Source: DASXRU01 sp034665305
GTDB taxonomy: Bacteria > Acidobacteriota > Blastocatellia > Pyrinomonadales > Pyrinomonadaceae
DNA: 64,000 bases
Direction: 5' to 3'
NCBI GenBank assembly: GCA_034665305.1
Contig: JAXDFZ010000001.1
Span: forward strand, 124,001-188,000
The translations under genes and the position numbers were made by a program. Shown piece by piece: positions 7,493-16,983 of this stretch. Positions within the stretch are counted from its first letter, which is position 1. The number at the start of each line of letters is the position of its first letter. The notes under the pieces are model-generated. The model did no database searches. It was given only the letters and a program-made list of their open reading frames with translations, and was not told where the DNA came from.

Positions 7493-9538
7493 ATGGCCCA
7501 GACCAACGTGAACAGGAAAGCCTTAATTTATCAAACGGTGGTGACAGCTGCAGGGCTCGGCCTCTGGGTCCTAGCGACATTTGTCCTGCTGTTTCAATAC
7601 TCTCTGCGCGAACATTTAGTCGTACTCGCAGTAATCCCCCTCGTAGTCGTGGTGGGAATGTTTCCGACCTCCTTCGCTTTGCCCTCTGGCCTGAAGGTAA
7701 CGCGCGAAACGATTACATTCACCCTGTCAGATGCGTTCATTCTGCTGGTCGCTTGTACCTATGGCGTCTTTCCGGCAGTAGTCATTGCCGGCATCGAAGC
7801 CTTTATCTCGTCCTTCCGCACGATTCGTCGGCTGTCGAGCAATTTCTTTTCCGCCGGCATGTTGTCGATCTCGGCAGCGGCAGGCGGTTATGCACTTAAA
7901 GGTGTTTTGGGCTACGGTTTCGGCGAATATCCGAGTGGTCATGCCTATCCCTTTCGCGCGGCCACCGTGGCCCTCCTGGTTGGAAGCATCATCCAGGTGA
8001 TTGCAAACTGGGGCTTGCTTTCGACGTTACTGGCGCTGCGCCACGGCAATCCAATCCTGCGTGAATGGAAAGAAAAGCTGGTTTGGGCCGTGCCGATGTT
8101 TTTGCCTACCGGCACTGCCGCCAGCCTGCTGTACCTCGCCGTCCACTACGACGGATTTGTGATGGCCATGATCGGGGGGCCGATTCTACTGGCTATCTAT
8201 TTCGGTCATCGCCGGTATGGCGAAAGCATTCAGGAACGGATCCGCATCATGGAAAAGGGCCATCGCGAAACCATTGAAGCGCTGGCGGTGGCGATTAACG
8301 CAAAAGACAAAGTTACTCATGAACACGTACTGCGAGTGCAAATCTATGCCGCAGGCGTGGCGCGACTGTTGAACTGCAATGAAGGCGAGATCGAAGCCTT
8401 GCGCGCCGGCGCGCTCTTGCATGATATCGGCAAGATTGCGGTGCCAGACTACATTCTGAATAAGCCGGGAAAACTTACCGCCGACGAGTTTGAACGAATG
8501 AAACTCCACACAACAGTCGGCGCTCAGATCCTGGGTCGCGTGGGTTTCCCGTTCCCGGTTGTTCCCGTCGTACGTCATCACCACGAACGTTGGGACGGAA
8601 AAGGTTATCCCGACGGGCTCAGTGGAGAAGCCATTCCTTTAACCGCCAGAATCCTTTCGGTGGTGGATTGCTTTGATGCTGTGCGCGAAGACCGCCAGTA
8701 TCGCAAGGCTATGACACGCGACGAAGCGATCGCCTTTATCATGAGTGGTAGCGGCACAATGTACGATCCGCAGGTGGTGGGCACGTTTATCACGCATCTG
8801 CCCGAGTTTGAAGCGGAAATACTCGCCCATCGTAGCGGACAAGTTCCTACTTTTGGCATCGAGCCGTTGGAGAAACTATCTGCAGCCGCGCGCCTGGTAA
8901 CTCCAGCCGCCGGGCTCGCCCAGGCCGTAACAATGACAAACGCAAGAGAGCTGACGCAACCGGAATTAAAACTCTTTTATGAACTGTCCCAGGAAATTAG
9001 CGGGGCACCCGATCAGGGTAAAGTCATTGAGGTGTTCTTGAAACGGCTGCCCGCGATAGTTCCGTTCAACTCGTGCGCCGTTTCGTTGGCGGCCAGCGAA
9101 TCCGGCAAGTGCGTCGTCAGGTACGCTGCCGGTGAAAAAGCGGCGTTACTGAAGGGCCGCGAAATATCACTGGGTGATGGCGCCACGGGTTGGGCGCTCG
9201 CCAATCGTCGACCATTTGCCAATGCTGATCCGCGACTCGACCTACCGGTTGAACTCAGCGAATTCTTTACGGATTATCGAACGTTGGCAGTCTTTCCTTT
9301 GCTGAAAGATGAAACGGTGCTGGGCGCCGTCACGCTCTATTCGTCAGACCTTGCGGAATACACCGCTGATCATGAGCGGCGCCTTGAGGAAGCATCAGGA
9401 TTGCTGGCGGCCGCTCTGGCCTCCAAACCTGTCATCGCGAAAGCTCCAGCATCGGAATCGGCGTTGAATAAGATAGGCATTCCTGACTCTTCTCTCGGTA
9501 ATAACGAACTGGAACTGCAATCCGATTTCGCTCACTAA
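7493..9538 (+). CDS. Membrane HD-GYP domain protein with C-terminal GAF domain (c-di-GMP phosphodiesterase)
   Basis: 681 residues. The first about 240 form several membrane helices, a MASE-like sensor. The HD-GYP domain follows: the HD motif is in ALLHDIGKIAVPDYIL and the GYP signature in HHHERWDGKGYPDGL, with the further metal-binding His residues in place. It should therefore be active against cyclic di-GMP. Residues about 480-650 look like a GAF domain (DGATGWALANRRPFANADPR). The start is ATG 7493 with GGGAG just upstream; a GTG four codons earlier overlaps that site. It lies 52 bases after the subtilase gene and may share its transcript, which would tie second-messenger breakdown to a secreted protease with a possible adhesive tail. 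The ligands sensed are unknown. Confidence 0.92.
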   Translation: MAQTNVNRKALIYQTVVTAAGLGLWVLATFVLLFQYSLREHLVVLAVIPLVVVVGMFPTSFALPSGLKVTRETITFTLSDAFILLVACTYGVFPAVVIAGIEAFISSFRTIRRLSSNFFSAGMLSISAAAGGYALKGVLGYGFGEYPSGHAYPFRAATVALLVGSIIQVIANWGLLSTLLALRHGNPILREWKEKLVWAVPMFLPTGTAASLLYLAVHYDGFVMAMIGGPILLAIYFGHRRYGESIQERIRIMEKGHRETIEALAVAINAKDKVTHEHVLRVQIYAAGVARLLNCNEGEIEALRAGALLHDIGKIAVPDYILNKPGKLTADEFERMKLHTTVGAQILGRVGFPFPVVPVVRHHHERWDGKGYPDGLSGEAIPLTARILSVVDCFDAVREDRQYRKAMTRDEAIAFIMSGSGTMYDPQVVGTFITHLPEFEAEILAHRSGQVPTFGIEPLEKLSAAARLVTPAAGLAQAVTMTNARELTQPELKLFYELSQEISGAPDQGKVIEVFLKRLPAIVPFNSCAVSLAASESGKCVVRYAAGEKAALLKGREISLGDGATGWALANRRPFANADPRLDLPVELSEFFTDYRTLAVFPLLKDETVLGAVTLYSSDLAEYTADHERRLEEASGLLAAALASKPVIAKAPASESALNKIGIPDSSLGNNELELQSDFAH

Positions 9539-9552
9539 GTTTCCAGTTGCCA

Positions 9553-9885
9553 TCAGCTCTCCAGAATTTGATCAAGCCGATCAACTGCACGTCGCAAGTG
9601 CGGAATCGTAATTGAGCCTCCTACTACCAGCGCCACGTTGAATGCGTCCATGAATTCCTCCCGGCTTACGCCGACCGAGGCACACTGCTTTACGTGATAT
9701 GTAATGCAGTCGTCGCAACGCAGGACGATGGAAGCTGTCAGACCCATCAACTCCTTGGTCCGTTTGTCCAGAGCTCCTGCTTCGTAAGCCTGAGTATCGA
9801 GCGCGAAGAATCGCTTGATTCCCAGATGATCGCTGCCCAATAGCTTCTCATTCATCTCCGCTCGATAACTATCAAATTCATCCAT
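9553..9885 (-). CDS. Carboxymuconolactone decarboxylase / AhpD-like protein
   Basis: 110 residues, an all-helical fold of the carboxymuconolactone decarboxylase family. Visible are KRTKELMGLTAS, the redox-type CDDCITYH (CxxC followed by His) and a FMDAFNVALVVGGSITIPH helix. The CxxCxxxH arrangement is that of AhpD-like alkylhydroperoxidases, so a thiol antioxidant role is more likely than lactone decarboxylation. The start ATG 9885 follows GGAGG by eleven bases; longer in-frame starts upstream lack a site. It converges with the HD-GYP gene and diverges from the cheW-like gene. Confidence 0.85.
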   Translation of the reverse strand: MDEFDSYRAEMNEKLLGSDHLGIKRFFALDTQAYEAGALDKRTKELMGLTASIVLRCDDCITYHVKQCASVGVSREEFMDAFNVALVVGGSITIPHLRRAVDRLDQILES

Positions 9886-10058
9886 ACGAGTTGGTTCCTC
9901 CAATAGGATTGCGGCCATTGCAGTGCGAGGTCTGACTGACTTTATCATAGAGAAGCTGGGCCGCTTTACAATCGCTAGCCACAAAGGTCATTGGAACGAG
10001 ACTGTGTTTGACAGGGCCCAAGCTCCGTGTTTTTATCGCTACCTCAACAATTGTCACC

Positions 10059-10535
10059 ATGGACACCGAATCCAAATCGATCGCTCCCGAGGAGCCGCAA
10101 CGCCGGGAATTGCTCGTAATTCAGTCGCGAGAGCACCTGCTGGGAATTTTCACCGAGCATGTTGCGGGAATCGCGAATGGCAAGGTGCCGACGCCCTTGC
10201 CGCGGGCACCGGCGTCGGTGTTGGGAGTCATCGCGTTTCGCGGGCGAATGTTAACAGTCATTGATCCGCTCTTGCTGATAGGAGATTCAGCCATCGCCGG
10301 CCCGCCCTCGATAATCGTGGCTTTGAGTGGCGAAGAACAGGTAGCAATCATCGCCGACTCCAGCTGCGGCGCCATTCAGATCTCTGCGACGGACATTGAG
10401 GGAGTGAAGGAAGACCATGCAGGAATAATCTCCGGGACGCTAAGACGAGAGGCCGATCTGATTGAGATAATCGATGTTTCCCGCCTATTTGGCGCCACAA
10501 TGCAGCAGCGGGAGCGCCGGCGCCGGCGCTTTTAG
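10059..10535 (+). CDS. CheW-like chemotaxis adaptor
   Basis: 158 residues, a single CheW domain. Visible are the RELLVIQSREHLLGIFTEHVAGI opening, PASVLGVIAFRGRMLTVIDP (the central strand pair that contacts receptors and CheA) and DLIEIIDVSRLF at the end. CheW couples methyl-accepting receptors to CheA. No cheA, receptor or other che gene is in the window, so it is an isolated copy. It carries a short N-terminal tail and a very basic end (ERRRRRRF) encoded by a palindrome that overlaps the stop codon. The start ATG 10059 lacks a clear ribosome binding site; an in-frame TTG at 10008 is less likely. Confidence 0.82.
   Translation: MDTESKSIAPEEPQRRELLVIQSREHLLGIFTEHVAGIANGKVPTPLPRAPASVLGVIAFRGRMLTVIDPLLLIGDSAIAGPPSIIVALSGEEQVAIIADSSCGAIQISATDIEGVKEDHAGIISGTLRREADLIEIIDVSRLFGATMQQRERRRRRF
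10513..10533 (+). terminator. Palindrome overlapping the cheW-like stop codon
   Basis: A perfect 18-bp palindrome AGCGCCGGCGCCGGCGCT followed directly by TTTTA that includes the stop codon. The T run is short, so it may be a weak intrinsic terminator embedded in the last codons, or just a consequence of the Arg-rich tail. Confidence 0.4.
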
Positions 10536-10842
10536 GGGTGCCCGGAAGTGACTGAAACCGCTGCGAATGCGCTTGCACTGGAGAAAATTTCGCGGCATAC
10601 TTTAGCCCGTTCAGGTTCCTGCTCTCGCGCATCAAAGGTGATTGCGCCTGCCAGTGTTCGGAAAGCGACGACGTTGGGCTGAAGAGAGAGTTAGGCTGGT
10701 TATCAACTTGTTAGAAGCCGCTCTCGCTACTGTTAAGAGCACTGAGCGCGTCGCGTTTCGCCGAGAAGGATTAAGCTCCCCCCTTTCCATCTGCGATTCC
10801 ACATCAGCTCGGGCTTCGTTCTATCCTGAGGTTAAGTTAGAC
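10536..10842 (+). other. 307-base leader region upstream of RRM gene
   Basis: No gene was seen. A weak promoter match (TTGCAC at 10573-10578, 17 bases, CATACT at 10596-10601) would give a long, about 230-base leader before ATG 10843. Long leaders are known for cold-induced RNA-binding protein genes, but no specific RNA motif was recognised here. Confidence 0.35.
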
Positions 10843-11220
10843 ATGACTACCAAACTGTATGTAGGTAACCTTTCGTTCCGCACGACGGGCGAGGAGTTGC
10901 GGGAACTATTTGCGCAGGCAGGCACAGTGGAATCCGTAAGTGTAATCGAAGATCGGGAGACGGGTCGTTCGCGCGGCTTTGGCTTCGTCGAGATGGCTAC
11001 TGCGGAGGAAGCTGCGGCCGCAATTGAACAATTCAATGGCAAGGATCTGGGCGGCCGCAATTTGACCGTCAACGAGGCCAAGCCGAAGACCGAACGTAGT
11101 GGCGGCGGCGGCTATCGCGGCGGCGGCGGCGGCTATGGTGGCGGTGGCGGCGGACGTGATCGCGATTACGGCGGTGGCGGCGGCGGAGGCGGCCGCAATG
11201 ACCGTGAGCCACGCTGGTAG
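10843..11220 (+). CDS. Glycine-rich RRM RNA-binding protein
   Basis: 125 residues. Residues 1-80 are one RRM domain with both RNA-contact motifs: KLYVGNLS (RNP2) and RSRGFGFVEM (RNP1). Residues 85-125 are a Gly/Arg/Tyr tail with runs of glycine. This matches the bacterial Rbp family of single-RRM proteins, often cold-induced and acting as RNA chaperones in the cytoplasm. The ATG is in a region with only a weak AGGTTAAG site; a longer open frame upstream has no family similarity. An intrinsic terminator lies 24 bases past the stop. Confidence 0.93.
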   Translation: MTTKLYVGNLSFRTTGEELRELFAQAGTVESVSVIEDRETGRSRGFGFVEMATAEEAAAAIEQFNGKDLGGRNLTVNEAKPKTERSGGGGYRGGGGGYGGGGGGRDRDYGGGGGGGGRNDREPRW

Positions 11221-11244
11221 GCGCGCCAAACAGAATCAAAAAGC

Positions 11245-11276
11245 AAAAGCCGGGGACGCACGCGTCTCCGGCTTTT
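11245..11276. terminator. Bidirectional intrinsic terminator
   Basis: 15-base arms AAAAGCCGGGGACGC and GCGTCTCCGGCTTTT, complementary apart from one G-T pair, with A and T runs at the ends. It can serve the RRM gene on the plus strand and the M28 peptidase gene converging from the minus strand. Confidence 0.85.
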
Positions 11277-11299
11277 ATATTTTCGCCTGTGCTCGTATT

Positions 11300-13369
11300 C
11301 TATTTGCGTGCTGCCGGTGTGATTTTCAACGAGACTTTTTCAGCGCCTCGCAAAGCCTCGACCTCATACTCCTGCCCGGCTTTCATTTCTCCCAGCGCGT
11401 AAGTGTAATCGTAGACGTTTTTGACCTCGCGTCCGGCCAGCTTAACGATTCGGTCTCCTCCTTTCAGACCCGCCTTAGCCGCCGGCGAATCATCACGAAC
11501 GCCGTCCAGCAGCAGGCCGTTGGTTGAATCCGCGTAGTTGGGAATCGTTCCCAGGTATACCCGAAACCCCATCGATCGTCCGGTCGATTCAGTCTTGGCG
11601 ACGGTGTAACTGGGCCGCTTCTCATTCTTGTCAATGTCCCGCACGGTCCGGGCGACCAGGGAAAGAATGTGAGCTTCGCCTTCGTAGTTGATCTTGTCCG
11701 CAGTGTCGGAGGGTTTGTGATAATCCTCGTGCGTACCGGTCCAGAAAAATAGCACCGGAATCTGCTTGGAATAAAACGACGAATGATCGCTGGGACCAAA
11801 GCCGTCTTCGTTTAAGGTGAGCACGAAATTCTTTCCCGGTTCAGTGCTGACGATCGTCCTGCCATTCGCACCTACTACGAGAGGAGCACCGTTTGGAGGT
11901 CGGCTCCGGTTATCCATTGATTCTCCCGCCGTAGCGCTGGCGTTGATTGTCAGGCCTTGCATCTGATTTTCAGATTCGATCATTGAACGCCATTCGGGCG
12001 CTGTCCCGATGCCGCCCACGATCAAATTATTGTTTTTCATCCGCCCGATCATGTCCATATTGATCATGGCCACTGTCTGCGTAAGTGGAATGACCGGATG
12101 GTTGATGTAGTAGTTTGAGCCAATAAGGCCTTCTTCTTCACCACCGAAGGCAATGAAGACGATGGTGCGTTTTGGTCGCGCCCCCTGCGCGGAAAAGATT
12201 CGCGCCAGTTCCAGCATGCCGGCGACGCCGGAAGCATTATCGTCCGCGCCATGATGTATCTCGCCTTCGCGCGGCGCCAGGCTGCCTTCGCCACCGTGCC
12301 CCAGATGATCGTAATGCGCGCCGATTACTATCGCTTCATCTTTTAGCTTTGGATCGCTGCCTGGCAAAATCCCCACAACGTTGAATGAAGGCGCCTCACG
12401 CCGGACCACGTCGGTTGCGATAGTTATTTTTCTGTCGCGAGGAGAGAGACGCAGAATTGACGCCATCGTGATTGCATTCGCTAGCGTCGTTTCACCATCA
12501 CTGACTGGCCCAGTTGGGGCTGCCTTTCTTGCGTCGGCTACCTTCTCGTAAGCTGAAAGGCTTACACCGTTGGTTTCCAGGATTTTCGCAGCTATCGCTT
12601 GTGAGATGGCAATAACCGGTATCCCGCCCTCGCCGGCATTATCATAGGACAGCCGGTACAGTCTATCGTCCTTGAAGTTCGCCTCAGTTGCGATAATCAG
12701 CAATGCCCGGGCGCCGGCTGCCCGCGCAGCAGCAACTCTGAAGCGAATCTCGGCGGCGCGCGCAAATTGGCTGTGCGGGCTATCGCCGTCGGGCATGCCG
12801 GCGAAGACGATCGCCACGCGATTCTTTACGCCCGAGTCATAGTCATCATATTTCAATTCCGGCGCCGAAATGCCGTAGCCCGCAAAAACTACTTCAGCGT
12901 CCTTGATCTCAGCATTCGACGAAAAGCCTAATGGAATCCAGTCTTCGCTGACCATAAACTCAGCCGAACCGTCTGGGCGCTGAGAATTCAGAAAGAATCG
13001 ATTGGTCTTACCTAACTCGACATTCGAGACGTAAGGAAATCCCTGTAGATAACGCCGGGGTGAATCGGCTTCCAATATCGACATGCCCGGCAGGTCGACC
13101 CCGTTGGTTCGGCGCAAACCAAGGCGGGCAAATTCCCTTGCTATATATTCGGCGGCTAATTTTGCGCCGGCACTTCCGGTGCGACGCCCTTCCAGTTTGT
13201 CAGACGCCAGGTAGGCGATGTGCGCGCGCAGCCGCTCTACGTCCGGTCCATCTGAGGATAAGCGCGGCAGTTGCGCCAGCGATACTCCCGCGGCGACGCT
13301 GATTAGGAGCACTTGCAATAAAGCCAGGCGCGCGCGGTCTTTTGATATCAGCTGACAAATATAAGTCAT
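11300..13369 (-). CDS. M28 family zinc aminopeptidase with PA and C-terminal PDZ domains
   Basis: 689 residues with an N-terminal signal peptide (cut near SLAQ). A PA-type insert sits at about 120-300. The M28 catalytic domain carries its full two-zinc ligand set: HYDHLG, GADDNASG, FGGEEEGLIGS, NMDMIGR and SDHSSFY. Residues about 600-689 are a PDZ domain (GVRDDSPAAKAGLKGGDRIV). It is expected in the periplasm or outside, removing N-terminal residues from peptides. The start is ATG 13369, two bases beyond the lipase stop codon, so the two genes are probably co-translated. A TTG two codons earlier would overlap the lipase stop. It ends 24 bases from a shared terminator. Confidence 0.93.
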   Translation of the reverse strand: MTYICQLISKDRARLALLQVLLISVAAGVSLAQLPRLSSDGPDVERLRAHIAYLASDKLEGRRTGSAGAKLAAEYIAREFARLGLRRTNGVDLPGMSILEADSPRRYLQGFPYVSNVELGKTNRFFLNSQRPDGSAEFMVSEDWIPLGFSSNAEIKDAEVVFAGYGISAPELKYDDYDSGVKNRVAIVFAGMPDGDSPHSQFARAAEIRFRVAAARAAGARALLIIATEANFKDDRLYRLSYDNAGEGGIPVIAISQAIAAKILETNGVSLSAYEKVADARKAAPTGPVSDGETTLANAITMASILRLSPRDRKITIATDVVRREAPSFNVVGILPGSDPKLKDEAIVIGAHYDHLGHGGEGSLAPREGEIHHGADDNASGVAGMLELARIFSAQGARPKRTIVFIAFGGEEEGLIGSNYYINHPVIPLTQTVAMINMDMIGRMKNNNLIVGGIGTAPEWRSMIESENQMQGLTINASATAGESMDNRSRPPNGAPLVVGANGRTIVSTEPGKNFVLTLNEDGFGPSDHSSFYSKQIPVLFFWTGTHEDYHKPSDTADKINYEGEAHILSLVARTVRDIDKNEKRPSYTVAKTESTGRSMGFRVYLGTIPNYADSTNGLLLDGVRDDSPAAKAGLKGGDRIVKLAGREVKNVYDYTYALGEMKAGQEYEVEALRGAEKVSLKITPAARK

Positions 13370-13371
13370 GG

Positions 13372-14361
13372 TCAATTCACATTCCTGTCGAACAAATTAT
13401 TCCAGCTATGCACAGCGTAATAGATCGGCGCGTGATCCGCGAAAGGCGCCGGAATAGTTAAGTCAAAAAGGCTTTCAGAGATCGCGGCGAGCTTACGGCC
13501 CATTAACCGCGACATGCGAACCGCCCGCTCCTGCCCATGTGTCGGCTGCGGCAAGTCTCCGTCATCTTTTGGCTCTATCGCAAATTCTTCGCCCATAATG
13601 CCGTTGGCATCGAATAACTTCAATTTACCGACATGTTGATAATCGCTTCCCGGCGGCAGTCGCCGGACCACATCGAGGTCGTTGACGAAACGATATGTGC
13701 GGTCGTGCAGACCTTGCGCGGTGTAATGGTCCTTGAAACCGCCATCCCCGATGCGAGGACAACCGAAAGCATAAACTCCGTTAACGACGAAATCAGCTTC
13801 CCGCACAGCCCGTTCGGCTGCGAGTACGGCCAGGGCGGCACCCAGACTGTGGCCCGTGATCCAGAGGGTTATTGTTCCCGACTCCAGTATTCGCTGTAGG
13901 TGGTTTCTTAAACTCGCTTCGCCGGTGTCATCCCAGACCGCCGCGATGTTCTGCGCAAAACCGCGATGCACGCGGCCGCCCGATGAATCTTCAACCGGTT
14001 TGAAATCGAGGTTCCGCGCCCAGTCCGCGAACGCTCCCATGAAGTTATCGATTTCCGTGCCGCGGAAAGACAACACCGCGAACGCCTCGTTGTGGGCCAC
14101 GAAACACTGCGTGGTTTGGCGTGTGAAAAATTTGAAAGCGAAGCCAGCGGCGGTCAGCCCGGATGCTTCTAACCGGCCACTGATAAAGTCCTCTTCGCCG
14201 TAAGCGAGCAGAGCAAAGTCGGCTAACCATCCCGCGTTGACGAGATCGAAACCGATCGCATTTGGATTGAAAGGATAGGGTTCCTTGTCTTCGAAGTAAG
14301 TGTAGTTTGCGTTCGGCGGAACGATCTGACTGAACTTTGCCGGTGGGACAGGTTTGTTCAC
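13372..14361 (-). CDS. Class 3 lipase family protein
   Basis: 329 residues with an alpha/beta-hydrolase fold. The nucleophile elbow is GHSLGAALA. The Lipase_3 signature is also seen in AVLSFRGTE, VHRGFAQNI, VYAFGCPRIGD and YRFVNDLDVVRRLPP, the latter holding the catalytic Asp; the closing His is in the C-terminal YYAVHSW. No signal peptide is visible, so a cytoplasmic or unusually exported protein is possible. The start is GTG after AAGGAAGG. It lies between the TolB-like lipoprotein gene (33 bases upstream) and the M28 peptidase gene (2 bases downstream), suggesting a three-gene degradative operon. Confidence 0.88.
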   Translation of the reverse strand: MNKPVPPAKFSQIVPPNANYTYFEDKEPYPFNPNAIGFDLVNAGWLADFALLAYGEEDFISGRLEASGLTAAGFAFKFFTRQTTQCFVAHNEAFAVLSFRGTEIDNFMGAFADWARNLDFKPVEDSSGGRVHRGFAQNIAAVWDDTGEASLRNHLQRILESGTITLWITGHSLGAALAVLAAERAVREADFVVNGVYAFGCPRIGDGGFKDHYTAQGLHDRTYRFVNDLDVVRRLPPGSDYQHVGKLKLFDANGIMGEEFAIEPKDDGDLPQPTHGQERAVRMSRLMGRKLAAISESLFDLTIPAPFADHAPIYYAVHSWNNLFDRNVN

Positions 14362-14394
14362 GGCGGAGCCTTCCTTTTATTACTGTCAGGCAGA

Positions 14395-15747
14395 TCAGTG
14401 TCGCGCAGGCGTCACGACTAATTTTCCACCATCCCCGTCTTTCACCTTGAGAGTCCAATCGACATTTGTGGCGCCGTTCGAACTAATGCGGATGTGCTGG
14501 CGTCGCCCCGGCAGGAATACTGCCGTCGAAACCGTTACCGAGTATTCGCCAGGCGGGAGTTCCATTCGATAGTTGCCGACCTGACCAGACAAGACTGTTT
14601 TTCTGAAGTCTTTGGATTGCGCTTCAATACTGGCACCAGGCACGCGCGCTCCCATCGGATCCAGGATCAGACCCGCGAGAGTTCCATCAGACTCTACCCA
14701 ATCCGCGATGAAAAGGTTCGTGTCGCCGCGAGACTGCGCGTTGCGATTTGAAGCGAAAACCAATCTCCGGCCGTCGGGCGAAAACATTGGGAAACCGTCG
14801 AAGGTGTCGTTGTAAGTGATACGTTCGAGTCCTGTGCCGTCGACATTAATGACATAGAGGTCGAAATCGCGGCCCTTCTCATCGGCCACGTTGGAGGCGA
14901 AGATGATGCGCTTGCCATCCGGAAGAAAGTAGGGCGCGAAGTTCGCTTTGCCGTTGTTCGTTACCTGCCGCTTGTTTGATCCATCCGCGTTCATCACCCA
15001 GATTTCCAGCGTCGACGGGCGAATCAGGTTTTGCTTCAATAAATCGAGATAGTCACTCTTGTCTTTTGCGGATTGCGGATGGTGCGCGCGATAGACGATC
15101 TGCTTGCCGTCGTATGACCAGAACGGCCCGCCGTCGTACCCGAGTTCGTTGGTTAGTCGCCGCACGTTTTTCCCGTCGGCATCCATCGTGTAGATGTCCA
15201 GATCACCGTCACGCATGGACGTGAACACGAGCTTGCCACTTTTCGAAATGGTCGTCTCCGCGTCATAGCCCGGAGTGTTTGTCAGTTGTTTCAGATCTGA
15301 TCCATCCGGTTTGGCGGTGAAGATATCGAACGAAGGATATACCGCCCAGACATAACCCTTGGAAAAGTCAGGCCGCGGCGGGCACTCTTTCGCGGCTTGA
15401 TGTGTCGACGAATAGAGAATTCGCTTACCGTTGGGCAGGTAATACGCGCAGGTCGTGCGGCCGTCACCATTGGAAACCATTCGCACGTCGGAGCCGTCAA
15501 TATTCATTGAGTAGATCTGGTCGCACTGGTGGCCGTCGCGCGTTGATTGAAAGCTCAACCGCTTGCCGTCGGCTGAAAAATACGCTTCCGCGTTTTCGCC
15601 GCCAAAGGTCAACTGTCTCAGGTTTCGCAGATGCTTCTCCTGTGGGAGCAAAAGGTCAGCGTTTCCATGTGCGGCGTCGGATTTCGGCCCCGACGAACAA
15701 AACGCTAAAAGAAGAAGGACGATGACTATTGCGGGGGAAGTTTTCAT
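14395..15747 (-). CDS. TolB-like PD40 beta-propeller lipoprotein
   Basis: 450 residues. A short N-terminal hydrophobic segment ends in LLAFC, a plausible lipobox. Six or more PD40 units follow, recognised by recurrent YFSADGKRLSF, SPDGRRLVFAS and MNADGSNKRQVT style motifs, giving a TolB-type propeller. Residues about 355-440 form a carboxypeptidase-regulatory-like beta-sandwich (LILDPMGARVPGASIEAQ, LPPGEYSVTV). It is probably anchored in the periplasm. It is not TolB itself: there is no tol-pal gene near and the C-terminal domain differs. First gene of a minus-strand run with the lipase and M28 genes. Confidence 0.85.
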   Translation of the reverse strand: MKTSPAIVIVLLLLAFCSSGPKSDAAHGNADLLLPQEKHLRNLRQLTFGGENAEAYFSADGKRLSFQSTRDGHQCDQIYSMNIDGSDVRMVSNGDGRTTCAYYLPNGKRILYSSTHQAAKECPPRPDFSKGYVWAVYPSFDIFTAKPDGSDLKQLTNTPGYDAETTISKSGKLVFTSMRDGDLDIYTMDADGKNVRRLTNELGYDGGPFWSYDGKQIVYRAHHPQSAKDKSDYLDLLKQNLIRPSTLEIWVMNADGSNKRQVTNNGKANFAPYFLPDGKRIIFASNVADEKGRDFDLYVINVDGTGLERITYNDTFDGFPMFSPDGRRLVFASNRNAQSRGDTNLFIADWVESDGTLAGLILDPMGARVPGASIEAQSKDFRKTVLSGQVGNYRMELPPGEYSVTVSTAVFLPGRRQHIRISSNGATNVDWTLKVKDGDGGKLVVTPARH

Positions 15748-15782
15748 TTTGATAGTACGTGTTCGGCGCCGGACCTTCGGGG

Positions 15783-16868
15783 TCAGCCGTTGTTTCTTTC
15801 AAATTCCTTCATAAAGGCGACGAGTGCCTCCACCCCCTCGCGCGGAAAAGCGTTGTAGATGGAGGCGCGAATGCCGCCCAGCGAGCGATGGCCCTTCAGA
15901 CCGTCGAGTCGGGCCGCAGTGGCCTCTGTCGCAAACTTCTTTTCCAGTTCTTCCGAAGGCAAGCGAAACGTCACATTCATCTGCGAACGCGAGTCGGCGT
16001 CGGCATGGCCGCGATAAAAGTCAGTAGCGTCGATGGCATCGTAAAGTATTTTAGCCTTGATTTCGTTCTCGCGCTGCATGGCTGCGAGGCCGCCCTTTTC
16101 TTTCAACCATTTGCAGACGAGGTTGATGATGTAGATACCCCAGGTGTTCGGCGTGTTGTAGAGAGATTTGTTTTCCACGTGTGTGCGATAGTCCAGCATC
16201 GTGTGCAGGCCTTCGGGGATACGCTGTAGCAAATCGTCGCGAACTATCACGAGGGTCACCCCGCTCGGCCCAATGTTCTTTTGCGCGCCGGCGTAGATCA
16301 TTGCGTACTTGTCCACCGGCACCACGCGCGAAAGAATGTCTGAAGAAGCATCAGCAATCAACGGCACGTCGCCGACGTCAGGTTCTGTCTTCCATTCCAC
16401 GCCCTCGATCGTTTCGTTCGTAGTGATGTGAACATAGGCGGCGTGCGGATCGAGTTTGATTTCATCCTGCGTCGGTACTCGCGTGAAGCCGCCATCGGCC
16501 ATGGTCGCGGCAATGTTCACCAGTCCGGAGCGCCGCGCTTCTTTGACGGCCTTCTTGCCCCAGCTTCCGGTAAGAACGTAATCGGCGCTCATATCCGGCG
16601 GCAGGAAATTCATCGCCAGCATGGAAAACTGTAGACTGGCGCCGCCCTGCAGAAACAGCACGTGATAGTTGTCAGGCACACCCATCAGGTCGCGTATGCC
16701 GCGATCGGCGCCGGAAATGATTTCATCAAACGCGCCGGAGCGGTGGCTGATTTCCATCACCGACATGCCGACACCGGGAAGGCTGACTAGTTCACGCTGC
16801 GCTTCCTCCAGTACCTCTAATGGCAGGACGGCGGGTCCCGCACTAAAGTTATGAATTCGTTCCGTCAT
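15783..16868 (-). CDS. serC: Phosphoserine aminotransferase
   Basis: 361 residues, the normal size for SerC. It transfers an amino group from glutamate to 3-phosphohydroxypyruvate in serine synthesis and acts in the cytoplasm with PLP. Seen: the start NFSAGPAVLP, the SHRSGAF segment, LFLQGGASLQF for phosphate binding, and the PLP lysine in YAGAQKNIGPSG. The HITTNETIEG and IADASSD segments are typical. ATG 16868 follows GGAGAG. It is the last gene of a minus-strand serine cluster; an inverted-repeat spacer separates it from the SDR gene upstream. Confidence 0.97.
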   Translation of the reverse strand: MTERIHNFSAGPAVLPLEVLEEAQRELVSLPGVGMSVMEISHRSGAFDEIISGADRGIRDLMGVPDNYHVLFLQGGASLQFSMLAMNFLPPDMSADYVLTGSWGKKAVKEARRSGLVNIAATMADGGFTRVPTQDEIKLDPHAAYVHITTNETIEGVEWKTEPDVGDVPLIADASSDILSRVVPVDKYAMIYAGAQKNIGPSGVTLVIVRDDLLQRIPEGLHTMLDYRTHVENKSLYNTPNTWGIYIINLVCKWLKEKGGLAAMQRENEIKAKILYDAIDATDFYRGHADADSRSQMNVTFRLPSEELEKKFATEATAARLDGLKGHRSLGGIRASIYNAFPREGVEALVAFMKEFERNNG

Positions 16869-16878
16869 GTTCTCTCCG

Positions 16879-16983
16879 AGGTGTCAGGTATCGGGTGTCG
16901 GGTGTCGGGTTTCAGTATCGGGTGCCAGCTGTCAGTAACAGCACGTCTTTAGGCGGGCACCCGGCACCTGATACCCGGCACCT
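16879..16983. repeat. Inverted near-duplicate spacer, word GGTGTCGGGT
   Basis: The left arm starts at 16879 and holds repeated GGTGTCGGGT words; the right arm (to 16983) is its inverted near-copy. Over the outer 28 bases 23 match and all five differences are transitions. The right arm overlaps the TAG stop of the SDR gene and the left arm ends beside the serC ribosome binding site, so the element fills the junction exactly. Confidence 0.75.
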